From JBBQYA01 sp031412335 (GTDB lineage: Bacteria; Bacteroidota; Bacteroidia; Sphingobacteriales; Sphingobacteriaceae), in NCBI GenBank assembly GCA_031412335.1, contig JANOCT010000001.1, positions 202,201 to 266,200 on the forward strand: DNA of 64,000 nt, written 5' to 3'. Of this stretch, positions 32,877-40,897 are shown piece by piece (positions within the stretch are counted from its first letter, which is position 1; each line of letters opens with the position of its first letter). The notes beneath the pieces are model-generated. The model ran no database searches and had not been told where the DNA came from. It worked only from the letters and a program-made list of their open reading frames with translations. Both the position numbers and the translations under genes were made by a program.

Positions 32877-33886
32877 TACTGGTTAAAAAAATTCTTTTCC
32901 ATTCCAAGCCATTCTAAAGCTGATCCGTATAATATTCTATCTTTTACTTTCTTATCAATATTCATTGTTTCTATCAATTTACCTGGGTGATGTTCGCCTA
33001 ATGGAAAAGGATAATCTGAACCCATTGCAATGGAATCAGCTCCAATTACTTGGATCAAATATTCCATCATGGCAGGATCGTGAACTAAAGAATCAATATA
33101 AAAACGGCCTAAATAGTTTCGTGGATTGATTTTGTTATCAACAGCAACTAAATCTGGCCGAACATTAAAACCATGTTCAATTCTACCAATTGTTGCTGGA
33201 AATGATCCGCCACCATGTGCAAAAGCTACTCTTAGTTTCGGAAATTTTTCGAAAACACCTCCAAATATCATCGAACAAATGGCCAAAGATGATTCCGCTG
33301 GCATTCCTACCAGCCAGGGAAGCCAGTATTCAGCCATTTTTTCTTTTGCCATCATATCCCAGGGATGAACAAAAATAGCAGCACCTAATTTTTCTGCTTC
33401 TTCATAAAAAGGAAAAAAATCTTTGTGATTTAAATTTTTATCATTTACATGTGAGCCAATTTGAACTCCTCTTAAACCCAACTCTTGCATACATCTTCGC
33501 AATTCTAAAATCGCTAAATCAGTATCTTGCATGGGTATAGTTCCTAAACCTTGAAATCGTGTTGGATTTCTATTTACTATTTCCGAAATATGATCATTTA
33601 AAAACTGACTGACTTGCAAACAATCTGCTGGCTTTGCCCAATAATTAAATAATACTGGAATGGTTGAAAGAACTTGAACATGAACTCCAAACGAATTACA
33701 ATCATTCAAACGCACTTTATCATCCCAGCAATTGTCTTCAATTTCTCTAAAAAATTTATCGCCAACCATCATTTTTGCACAACAGGGCTTATGATGTTCT
33801 AAATGAATAAAGCCTCCATACCCAAATTTTGCTGACCAATCTGGCATCTTTTCGGGCATAATATGCGTGTGAATATCAATTTTCAT
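32876..33886 (-). CDS. 2-Amino-3-carboxymuconate-6-semialdehyde decarboxylase (ACMSD)
   Basis: 336 residues, amidohydrolase fold. The zinc-binding IDIHTHIMPE opens the protein; later ligands lie in FVHPWDM, AHGGGSFPATIGR and the catalytic Asp in MGSDYPFPLGEHHPG. It decarboxylates the 3-hydroxyanthranilate ring-cleavage product to 2-aminomuconate semialdehyde, steering flux away from quinolinate/NAD. Position between kynU and the dioxygenase gene supports the assignment. Confidence 0.94.
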   Translation of the reverse strand: MKIDIHTHIMPEKMPDWSAKFGYGGFIHLEHHKPCCAKMMVGDKFFREIEDNCWDDKVRLNDCNSFGVHVQVLSTIPVLFNYWAKPADCLQVSQFLNDHISEIVNRNPTRFQGLGTIPMQDTDLAILELRRCMQELGLRGVQIGSHVNDKNLNHKDFFPFYEEAEKLGAAIFVHPWDMMAKEKMAEYWLPWLVGMPAESSLAICSMIFGGVFEKFPKLRVAFAHGGGSFPATIGRIEHGFNVRPDLVAVDNKINPRNYLGRFYIDSLVHDPAMMEYLIQVIGADSIAMGSDYPFPLGEHHPGKLIETMNIDKKVKDRILYGSALEWLGMEKNFFNQ

Positions 33887-33933
33887 GTAAAAATAGTAAA
33901 ATCAGGAAATAGGAAGGTTGTATAAATTTTCGA

Positions 33934-34455
33934 TTATTTTCTGATTGGTGCTTCCATTACTGCACCGCAGTTTTTGCACGTTCTATGTTCGTCGGAGGTA
34001 TAAAAAGCATTCATAACTGGTGGTAATTGATTTACAATATCAGTTACTTCCAAAAAATCTTCGTGAAGTAAATTACCGCAGTTTTCACAAAACCATATAA
34101 ATCCATCCTTCTCTCCTTTTCTAACTACTTCCATTACTAAACCTATAGTATTTGCCGGACGCTGTGGAGAATGTGGAGTTCTGGCAGGAAGCAAAAATAT
34201 TTCTCCTTCTTTAATCGGAATATCTACCGGCTTTCCATCTTCCATAATTTTTACAACAATATCACCTTCCAACTGAAAATAAAATTCTTCTGTTTCGTTA
34301 TAATGATAATCTTTTCTGGCATTTGGTCCACCAACAACCATTACTATAAAGTCTTCAGCCTCAGTGTACACGCAACGATTACCTACAGGTGGTTTCAATA
34401 AATGACGGTTTTCATCTATCCACTTTTTGAAATTAAATGCTTTAGTTATTGCCAT
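33934..34455 (-). CDS. 3-Hydroxyanthranilate 3,4-dioxygenase
   Basis: 173 residues, cupin fold. Iron ligands are in YHYNETEEFYFQLEGD (His, Glu) and ARTPHSPQRP (His). The C-terminus has the rubredoxin-like double CxxC (FCENCG and CKNCG) of bacterial members, binding a structural metal. It opens the ring of 3-hydroxyanthranilate. The gene is the first of the minus-strand operon, 47 bases upstream of ACMSD. Confidence 0.96.
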   Translation of the reverse strand: MAITKAFNFKKWIDENRHLLKPPVGNRCVYTEAEDFIVMVVGGPNARKDYHYNETEEFYFQLEGDIVVKIMEDGKPVDIPIKEGEIFLLPARTPHSPQRPANTIGLVMEVVRKGEKDGFIWFCENCGNLLHEDFLEVTDIVNQLPPVMNAFYTSDEHRTCKNCGAVMEAPIRK

Positions 34456-34613
34456 GGTTATGATTTAAAGGAAATCTAGGTTTTTAAAAATCGAAATTAA
34501 ACAATTCAATGAATTAAGATTATAAAAGTTGTTGGTTTGTTTAGGTGTTTTTTGTTGAAATGGGAATTGTTTAGCATGAAAAAACTTCGGAGGTATGAGG
34601 CTTAGGGATTAGC

Positions 34614-34638
34614 GGTCTCGTCATTTCTGACGAGATCC
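34614..34638 (-). repeat. hairpin with GAAA tetraloop, minus-strand copy
   Basis: The plus strand reads TCTCGTCA-TTTC-TGACGAGA; the minus strand therefore gives CTCGTCAGAAATGACGAG, a 7-bp stem with a GAAA loop. It is the reverse complement of the core of the hairpin at 34683. Confidence 0.8.
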
Positions 34639-34682
34639 TTTAAAAAACAATTAAATAAAAAAAGATATAGCGGATAGCCCGG

Positions 34683-34712
34683 TCTCGTCTCGTCAGAAAT
34701 GACGAGACGAGA
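34683..34712 (+). repeat. hairpin with GAAA tetraloop, plus-strand copy
   Basis: The stem CTCGTCTCGTCA pairs with TGACGAGACGAG around GAAA, with one more T-A pair outside. The inner CGTCT/AGACG step looks like a slipped duplication of the shorter copy at 34614. Together the two copies form an inverted pair 45 bases apart. Confidence 0.85.
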
Positions 34713-34848
34713 TAAGCCCCACATAATTATTAAACTATTACCTTTTAAATAAATTTTTGGTTAATTATTGGGAAAAATAAAAAAATCAAACTACAGCTAA
34801 AATGAGTTTATTAAACAAAATATTACCTTCACTTTTTTAAAAAAATAC

Positions 34849-35634
34849 ATGAATACAAATCTGGAAGGAAAAAATGCACTAGTATGTGGTAGCACACAAG
34901 GAATTGGCAAAGCAGCAGCCATAGAATTGGCCTTGCTAGGTGCAAACGTGATATTGATGGCAAGAAATGAAATGACTTTGAACGATACAGTAAAAATACT
35001 TGCTATGCCTTATCAACAAAAACATTCGTATTTGAGAGCCGATTTTGATGATACGAAGGACGTGAAGCAAAAAATTACTGAGTTTGTAAAGAAAAACCCG
35101 GTTCATATTTTAATAAATAATACGGGTGGCCCTCCAAGTGGGTCGATTGCTGATGCTAAAGTTGAAGAATTTGAAAAGGCATTTGCACAACATTTAATTT
35201 GCAATCACATATTGGCTCAGGCTGTTTTGCCAGGAATGATGCGTGCAGGTTTTGGGCGAATAATTAATGTTGTTTCTACTTCGGTAAAACAGCCATTGTA
35301 TGGTTTAGGCGTGTCGAACACCATACGTGGAGCAGTAGCATCGTGGGCAAAAACTATGTCTTATGAAGTTGCTAAATCTGGAATAACTGTGAATAACGTG
35401 TTGCCAGGCGCAACGGCAACTAGCAGATTGCATAACATAATTGAGAATAAAGCAGAAAAAAGATCACTGGAAACGGAAGAGATATCTTCTGAAATGTTAG
35501 CCGAAATACCTGCTGGCAGATTTGGTGATCCGCAAGAAATAGCTGCATTAATTGCATTTTTAGCAACTCCGGCAGCTGCTTACATTACCGGGCAAAGCAT
35601 TGCTGTAGATGGTGGCAGAACGATGGCTTTTTAA
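34849..35634 (+). CDS. SDR-family oxidoreductase associated with kynurenine catabolism
   Basis: 261 residues. NAD(P)-binding CGSTQGIGKAAA, LINNTGGPPSGS, and ALPG-type C-terminus FLATPAAAYITGQSIAVDGG. The catalytic region is unusual: VVSTSVKQPLYGLGVSNTIRG has Ser but the YxxxK is replaced by SNTIRG, as in the 3-oxoacyl-ACP-reductase-like relatives that carry GGPPSG. Its exact step is unknown. It lies 18 bases upstream of the semialdehyde dehydrogenase gene, which argues for a role in the 2-aminomuconate branch. Confidence 0.85.
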   Translation: MNTNLEGKNALVCGSTQGIGKAAAIELALLGANVILMARNEMTLNDTVKILAMPYQQKHSYLRADFDDTKDVKQKITEFVKKNPVHILINNTGGPPSGSIADAKVEEFEKAFAQHLICNHILAQAVLPGMMRAGFGRIINVVSTSVKQPLYGLGVSNTIRGAVASWAKTMSYEVAKSGITVNNVLPGATATSRLHNIIENKAEKRSLETEEISSEMLAEIPAGRFGDPQEIAALIAFLATPAAAYITGQSIAVDGGRTMAF

Positions 35635-35652
35635 TTTGTTTAGGAATAATAC

Positions 35653-37098
35653 ATGCAAAAAATATTAAATTATATAGGAGGTAAATTTCAAGATGCGCTT
35701 TCAGGTAAACTGCTTGATAATGTAGATCCCTCTGTCGGAAAAGTATATTCTACTTTGCCAGATTCAGCTGCTGCGGATGTAGATTTAGCAGTGAAAGCAT
35801 CAAAAAAAGCATTTGCCGATTGGGCTGGAATGCCGGTAGAAAATAGATCAAAACTGTTAAATAAGTTAGCTGATTTAATGGAACGTGATTTAGAAAAGCT
35901 CGCTTTAGCAGAATGTATTGACAATGGAAAACCGCTTTGGTTGGCTAGAGAAACAGATATTCCGAGAGCTATTAGTAATTTTAGATTTTTTGCAGCTGCT
36001 GCTCAAACATTTACTCATGAATCGTCAGGCGTGGCTAATAGATTTTTGAACTATACTCTGCGCCAAACCGTTGGGATAATTGGCTGCATTTCGCCATGGA
36101 ATTTGCCGTTGTATTTAATCACATGGAAAATTGCTCCGGCTTTGGCAACCGGAAATTGTGTGATAGCGAAGCCATCAGAAATTACTCCAATGACTGCTTT
36201 TTTATTATGCGAATTAGCGGATGAAGCTGGAATACCTGCTGGGGTGTTGAATATGGTGCATGGTTTAGGTGGATCGGTGGGTGAAGCATTGTCTGCACAT
36301 CCTGAAATAAAAGCAATTTCTTTTACTGGTGGTACGGTTACAGGTAGAAAAGTTGCTGCTACTGCTGCGCCATTATTCAAAAAGTTATCCTTAGAACTTG
36401 GTGGTAAAAATCCTAATGTAATTTTTGCTGATTGTGATTTTGATAAAATGATAGCTACGACGGTACGATCTTCATTTCAAAATCAAGGGCAAATATGTTT
36501 ATGTGGATCGAGGATTTTAGTAGAAAAAGAGATTTACGAGAAGTTTAAAGCTGCTTTTATAGCGGAAGTTAAACAATTAAAATTGGGAGATCCGCTGGAG
36601 GAAAGTTCGAGACAAGGAGCAATTGTATCTAAAGTGCAATACGAAAAGGTACTGGCATGTATTGAGCTGGCTAAACAAGAAGGTGGAATTATTTTATGTG
36701 GTGGTAAAGCGATTCAACCTGTTGGAAGATGTGCGGAGGGTTATTTTATTGAACCAACTATTATAGAGAATTTACCTGCAAATTGTAGAACTAATCAAGA
36801 AGAAATATTTGGGCCAGTGGTAACTATTATGCCATTTGAAGATGAAAAAGAAGCTATACAATTAGCCAATAGTACTACTTACGGGCTTGCTGCTACTATT
36901 TGGACAAGTAATGTAAATAAAGCACATAGGGTTTCTGCTGCAATAGATAGTGGTATTATTTGGGTAAATACCTGGATGATCCGCGATTTGCGAACTCCTT
37001 TTGGTGGTGTAAAAGATTCGGGAGTTGGGCGCGAAGGTGGAGATGATGCACTCAGATTTTGCACTGAAGCAAAGAATGTTTGCTTGGCGGTGGAGTGA
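35653..37098 (+). CDS. Aldehyde dehydrogenase, probably 2-aminomuconate-6-semialdehyde dehydrogenase
   Basis: 481 residues of the NAD-dependent ALDH superfamily: ISPWNLPLYLITWKIAPALATGN, ISFTGGTVTGRKVA, catalytic Glu in LSLELGGKNPN, catalytic Cys in FQNQGQICLCGSR, and EEIFGPVVTIMPF. General ALDH identity is certain. The specific substrate is inferred from the divergent kmo-kynU-ACMSD-3HAO unit, whose end product is 2-aminomuconate semialdehyde. The deaminase (RidA-like) that should follow is absent from the window. Confidence 0.88.
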   Translation: MQKILNYIGGKFQDALSGKLLDNVDPSVGKVYSTLPDSAAADVDLAVKASKKAFADWAGMPVENRSKLLNKLADLMERDLEKLALAECIDNGKPLWLARETDIPRAISNFRFFAAAAQTFTHESSGVANRFLNYTLRQTVGIIGCISPWNLPLYLITWKIAPALATGNCVIAKPSEITPMTAFLLCELADEAGIPAGVLNMVHGLGGSVGEALSAHPEIKAISFTGGTVTGRKVAATAAPLFKKLSLELGGKNPNVIFADCDFDKMIATTVRSSFQNQGQICLCGSRILVEKEIYEKFKAAFIAEVKQLKLGDPLEESSRQGAIVSKVQYEKVLACIELAKQEGGIILCGGKAIQPVGRCAEGYFIEPTIIENLPANCRTNQEEIFGPVVTIMPFEDEKEAIQLANSTTYGLAATIWTSNVNKAHRVSAAIDSGIIWVNTWMIRDLRTPFGGVKDSGVGREGGDDALRFCTEAKNVCLAVE

Positions 37099-37231
37099 GG
37101 GTGTAATTTTTATTTAACAAATGAATTGAATCAATAGTTAAAATTTATAATTCAAAACGCCATGATGGTTAGCTGGTAGGTAAAATCTGAAAGAAAAAAC
37201 TAGTTCTGAATTGTTAACAAATCGTAATTAG

Positions 37232-37264
37232 AAAAAAAAACGTCCGAAATTAAAATTCCGAACG
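37232..37264 (-). terminator. rho-independent terminator of the carbonic anhydrase gene
   Basis: CGTCCGAAATT and AATTCCGAACG (37241-37264) pair over 11 positions with two G-U wobbles. On the minus strand the stem is followed by nine T (37232-37240 complement). It lies 37 bases past the stop. Confidence 0.7.
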
Positions 37265-37300
37265 CTTTGCAACATTAAAACAATAAATAATTAATTTAAC

Positions 37301-37924
37301 CTAATTATAAAAAGTTACCATTCCCGTACTGATGTCGTGAATGCCTCCAATAATTCCAATTTCTTTATTTTCAATCATTTGTTCTAGAATTTTACTTTTA
37401 GTCAATATTTCATGGACGGAGTGTTTAACGTTTAACTCAGCAACATTTTCTACAAACTCATCATTTTTACTTGTTCTGTTGTCAGTTGTATTAATTTCTT
37501 TATTTACTGCTGGTTGAATTTTAGCAAGTAAGCTGGTGAGATTTCCCATTTCTACATGGTCGCAAGCACCTTTTATTGCTCCACATTTAGTATGACCAAG
37601 TACAACAATAATTTTAGCACCTGCCACTTTGCAACCAAATTCCATGCTTCCTAAAATATCCTCATTGACAATATTACCAGCTATACGAACACTGAAAACA
37701 TCGCCTAATCCCTGATCGAATATGAGTTCTGCGGAAGTTCTGCTATCAATACAACTTAATATAACAGCAAAAGGATGCTGCCCTTCCGAAGTTTCATTAG
37801 CTTGTTGAAGTAGATTTCGATTTACTTTCAGATTATTTACAAATCTTTTATTTCCTTCTTTTAATAGATCTAATGCAGTTGTTGGGGTTAAAGCGTCCTG
37901 CATTTCTTTTGTTAGTGTTTTCAT
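37301..37924 (-). CDS. Beta-class carbonic anhydrase
   Basis: 207 residues. Zinc ligands and active-site residues are visible: LSCIDSRTSAELIFDQGLGDVFSVRIAGN (Cys, Asp, Arg) and VVLGHTKCGAIKGA (His, Cys). It interconverts CO2 and bicarbonate in the cytoplasm. The length is typical for the short bacterial type. It is monocistronic, between an ALDH gene and a TetR gene. Confidence 0.95.
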   Translation of the reverse strand: MKTLTKEMQDALTPTTALDLLKEGNKRFVNNLKVNRNLLQQANETSEGQHPFAVILSCIDSRTSAELIFDQGLGDVFSVRIAGNIVNEDILGSMEFGCKVAGAKIIVVLGHTKCGAIKGACDHVEMGNLTSLLAKIQPAVNKEINTTDNRTSKNDEFVENVAELNVKHSVHEILTKSKILEQMIENKEIGIIGGIHDISTGMVTFYN

Positions 37925-37960
37925 TCTTATATTCTTTATTTACGAAGATATATTTAAATT

Positions 37961-38638
37961 CTAATTCTTTTTTATTGCTGAAAAAACTAATTGTTCTAAA
38001 AATTTAACTACTTCTTCTTCATTTTTACTAGATCCAAAATCTGTAAGTGAAGGTAAGTTATACATGAAATATATTTGCAAATGGGCCATTTCTAAAATGG
38101 TAGTAGCTAAAGATTTAGGATAATTATACTCCGAATATATTTCTGTGATAATTTTACCTATTGTAGCAGAGAGATCTTTAAATGGTTTAAAAAATTGAAG
38201 CTTGTTATCTTCTCCAACTTGTTTAGTTAAATATGCCTTCGAACCTTCGGATATAATAATTTGCTGAAGTAAATTTTCATTTATGTAACTCGTACTTTCA
38301 TCATCATTGACCTTTGTTGCCAATAATTTAATTACTTTTCTCAATCTCAACTCAGGATCTTCAATATTGTTTGTGTGGAAATTAATTTGATATTGTACCC
38401 AACTCCAATACCAATCAACCAGATATAATAATAAACGATGCTTATTCTCGAAGTAACGATATACACCAGCTTCAGTTGTATTTATTTCAGTTGCTAACTT
38501 TTTGAAGGTAAACGACTCAAATCCATACTGATAAATTAGAATTACACTATGTTGTATTATTTTCTTTCCTAATTCAGATTGCTCTGGATTCCGCAAATAT
38601 AGCGAGTCGTTTAGGTTAATCTGTATCTGTAATTTCAT
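37961..38638 (-). CDS. TetR/AcrR-family regulator of the divergent export operon
   Basis: 225 residues. The DNA-binding part is HSVILIYQYGFESFTFKKLATEINTTEAGVYRYFENKHRLLLYL, near residues 28-72. The C-terminus is helical. The ATG at 38638 is preferred to a GTG two codons upstream. It is divergent from the CutA-like/ABC/HlyD/TolC unit, the usual position for its local repressor; a candidate operator lies between them. Confidence 0.88.
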   Translation of the reverse strand: MKLQIQINLNDSLYLRNPEQSELGKKIIQHSVILIYQYGFESFTFKKLATEINTTEAGVYRYFENKHRLLLYLVDWYWSWVQYQINFHTNNIEDPELRLRKVIKLLATKVNDDESTSYINENLLQQIIISEGSKAYLTKQVGEDNKLQFFKPFKDLSATIGKIITEIYSEYNYPKSLATTILEMAHLQIYFMYNLPSLTDFGSSKNEEEVVKFLEQLVFSAIKKN

Positions 38639-38682
38639 AGCCACTCTTCAAATGCAAAAACAAAAATTGTTTTGCAAACTTA

Positions 38683-38698
38683 GTAAAAAATATTTTAC
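38683..38698. promoter_or_regulatory. candidate operator between the TetR gene and the export operon
   Basis: GTAAAA-AATA-TTTTAC is an inverted repeat with 6-base arms, 45 bases from the TetR start and upstream of the -7 box at 38741. AT-richness weakens the case. Confidence 0.35.
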
Positions 38699-38740
38699 AA
38701 TCAAATAAGATAGTATTACTATTATTTAAAATATTAAAGC

Positions 38741-38748
38741 TACCTTTG
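38741..38748 (+). promoter_or_regulatory. -7 box of the export operon
   Basis: TACCTTTG matches TAnnTTTG exactly and lies 30 bases before the ATG of the first gene. No TTG is visible at the -33 position. Confidence 0.5.
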
Positions 38749-38778
38749 TCTATCAATTAACCTTAAATACTATACAAA

Positions 38779-39090
38779 ATGGTAAATATTATAATCTATT
38801 TAGCAAAAGAACACGATGCAAAATACTTGGTTGATACAATGTTAAATGAACAATTAATCGCCAATGCAACCATAGATATGGACAATATATCTTTTAATAT
38901 TGAAAATAATCATGTTATAAGAACAGAGAATACAGTAATAACTGCACAAACAAGATCAATGCTAATTTCCAAAATAGAAAATTTTATTGCTTCAAAATAT
39001 GGTGAAAATGTAAGAATATGTTCTATTCCAATTATTCATGCCAACAATTCCTTTGATGCTTTAATTAGAAACAACACGTTGAAAGAATAA
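38779..39090 (+). CDS. CutA1-like small protein
   Basis: 103 residues. Length, an opening beta strand (VNIIIYLAKEHDAKYLVDTML), ENTVITAQTRSMLISKIENFI and the closing SIPIIHANNSFDALIRNNT parallel the CutA1 divalent-ion-tolerance fold (compare KT..... and PI..GN..YL in CutA1). The match is weak and rests on pattern, so it is tentative. It is the first gene of the export operon, 33 bases before the ABC gene. It could be a small regulatory or accessory protein. Confidence 0.5.
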   Translation: MVNIIIYLAKEHDAKYLVDTMLNEQLIANATIDMDNISFNIENNHVIRTENTVITAQTRSMLISKIENFIASKYGENVRICSIPIIHANNSFDALIRNNTLKE

Positions 39091-39123
39091 ATTATATATT
39101 TAAACAAATCTATATCAAAATTG

Positions 39124-40890
39124 ATGATCAATAAATTCCAAAATTCTGAAGAATTTAAATCAACTAAAATAAAACCCTTAGCCAAATTTTGGAAATTGGT
39201 TGCTCTTGAAAGAGTTGAAATAGTAAACATTTATGCATTTGCAGCCTTAAGCGGACTAATTTATTTATCTCTTCCTTTAGGTATACAATCCATTATTAAT
39301 TATTTGTATAGTGGCCTAATTTCAACTTCACTGGTTGTACTTATATTCATTGTTATATTCGGAGTTTTCGCAAATGGTTGGCTTCAAATTATCCAAATGA
39401 AGATTATAGAGCGAATTAGCAGAAGAGTTTTCACTCGTTTTAGCATGGCTTATGCAGCAAAAATTCCAAAACTAGATCTTTCATCAATTGATAATAACTA
39501 TTTACCCGAATTAGTCAATCGATTTTTTGATACAGCAACTTTGCAGAAAGGCATCTCAAAGATTTTATTAGAATTCCCGACTGCTATGGTTCAAATTCTA
39601 TTTGGCTTGGCTTTGCTTGCTGCTTACAATCCAAATTTCTTAGTGGTTGCTTTATTAGTCACTTTATTAATTTATCTTATAATGAGGTTTACCTATCCTA
39701 AAGGAATGGCAACTTCTATCGAGGAATCAAATTATAAATATGAAGTTGGATATTGGCTTGAAGAACTTGGAAGAACCATAAAATCTTTTAAGTTTATGGG
39801 TGTTTACCATTATCCTTTAATCAAAACAGATGATTTAGTTAGTTCATATTTAGATTCTCGTGAAGATCATTTTAGAATACTTAAAATTCAATATTGGAGC
39901 TTTGTTTTTTTTAAAGTAATAATTAGTGCTGCTTTATTAATTCTAGGAGTAGTATTAATAATAGATGAACAAATTAATTTGGGTCAGTTTATTGCTGCTG
40001 AAATTATAATTCTAACCATTATTAATTCAATAGAGAAGCTAATCGGAAGTTTAGATGTGGTTTATGATATGCTTACAGCGCTAGAAAAAGTAAGCGGTAT
40101 TTTAGAAAAACCAGAAGAAAAAGATCAAAGTAAATTGCTGATTGATGAGAAATTAGAGAATGGGATGTCCATAAAATTAGAGAACCTCAGCTTTAGTTTT
40201 GATTACAACAACCCGGTTAATGTTTTAAATAATATATCGTTAACCATAAATTCAGGAGAAAAAATTTGCATTTTTGGTTCAGAAGGTAGTGGTAAAACAA
40301 CCATTCTGAAAATGCTAACAGGTGCATACACTAATTTTGATGGACAAATTTTAATAAATGATTTTCCAATAGGAAACTATAATTTACAAAAACTCAGACA
40401 AAATATAGGTATATATCTAGATTCTCCAGATTTGTTCAGTGGAACGTTGTATGAAAACCTAACAATGGGAAACCAATCTATACTACCAGAAACCATATTA
40501 AACACGGCTAAGGAAACTGGTTTAATTAATTACATTCAAATATTACCAAAAGGACTTGATACGAATGTAAATTCAATTGGTAAAAATTTAGCAAAAAATA
40601 TAGTTACGAAGATTTTAATAACCAGAGCTTTACTAAATAACCCGAAATTATTATTGCTAGAAGATTGCTGGAGTAATTTAGAAAATTTGCATCAAGAATT
40701 AATTATTAATAACATAACAAGTTTTGATAAAAAATACACGCTAATTGCTGTTACCAATGATGAAACTTTTGCTTCTCGATGCGACAAGATTCTTTTACTT
40801 GAAAAGGGAAATATTATTCGATTTGGATCTTTTAAAGAAGTAAGCAATACAATAGAGTATAAAAATATGTTTAAAAATTTTAGTAAATAA
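39124..40890 (+). CDS. ABC transporter, fused membrane and ATPase domains, degenerate ATPase
   Basis: 588 residues. Six membrane helices in residues about 35-330 (type I exporter, no N-terminal peptidase domain), then an ATPase domain. Walker A is intact: FGSEGSGKTTILKML. The other motifs are altered: the Q-loop position reads IYLDSP; the LSGGQ signature is replaced by IGKNLAKN; Walker B reads LLLLEDCW (order ED instead of DE); the H-loop reads AVTNDE, with Asn for His. It probably pairs with the following HlyD and TolC proteins as a type I-like export or efflux system. ATG 39124 is chosen over the TTG one codon earlier. Confidence 0.88.
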   Translation: MINKFQNSEEFKSTKIKPLAKFWKLVALERVEIVNIYAFAALSGLIYLSLPLGIQSIINYLYSGLISTSLVVLIFIVIFGVFANGWLQIIQMKIIERISRRVFTRFSMAYAAKIPKLDLSSIDNNYLPELVNRFFDTATLQKGISKILLEFPTAMVQILFGLALLAAYNPNFLVVALLVTLLIYLIMRFTYPKGMATSIEESNYKYEVGYWLEELGRTIKSFKFMGVYHYPLIKTDDLVSSYLDSREDHFRILKIQYWSFVFFKVIISAALLILGVVLIIDEQINLGQFIAAEIIILTIINSIEKLIGSLDVVYDMLTALEKVSGILEKPEEKDQSKLLIDEKLENGMSIKLENLSFSFDYNNPVNVLNNISLTINSGEKICIFGSEGSGKTTILKMLTGAYTNFDGQILINDFPIGNYNLQKLRQNIGIYLDSPDLFSGTLYENLTMGNQSILPETILNTAKETGLINYIQILPKGLDTNVNSIGKNLAKNIVTKILITRALLNNPKLLLLEDCWSNLENLHQELIINNITSFDKKYTLIAVTNDETFASRCDKILLLEKGNIIRFGSFKEVSNTIEYKNMFKNFSK

Positions 40891-40897
40891 TTGAAGA

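Larger units (their letters stand above)
34456..34848. other. 393-base divergent intergenic region with two inverted hairpin copies
   Basis: The region lies between the two divergent kynurenine units. It carries the two related hairpins listed separately and AT-rich flanks. A box resembling TAnnTTTG (TACCTTCA near 34826) precedes the SDR gene, one mismatch off. No ORF of interest was seen. Confidence 0.6.
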
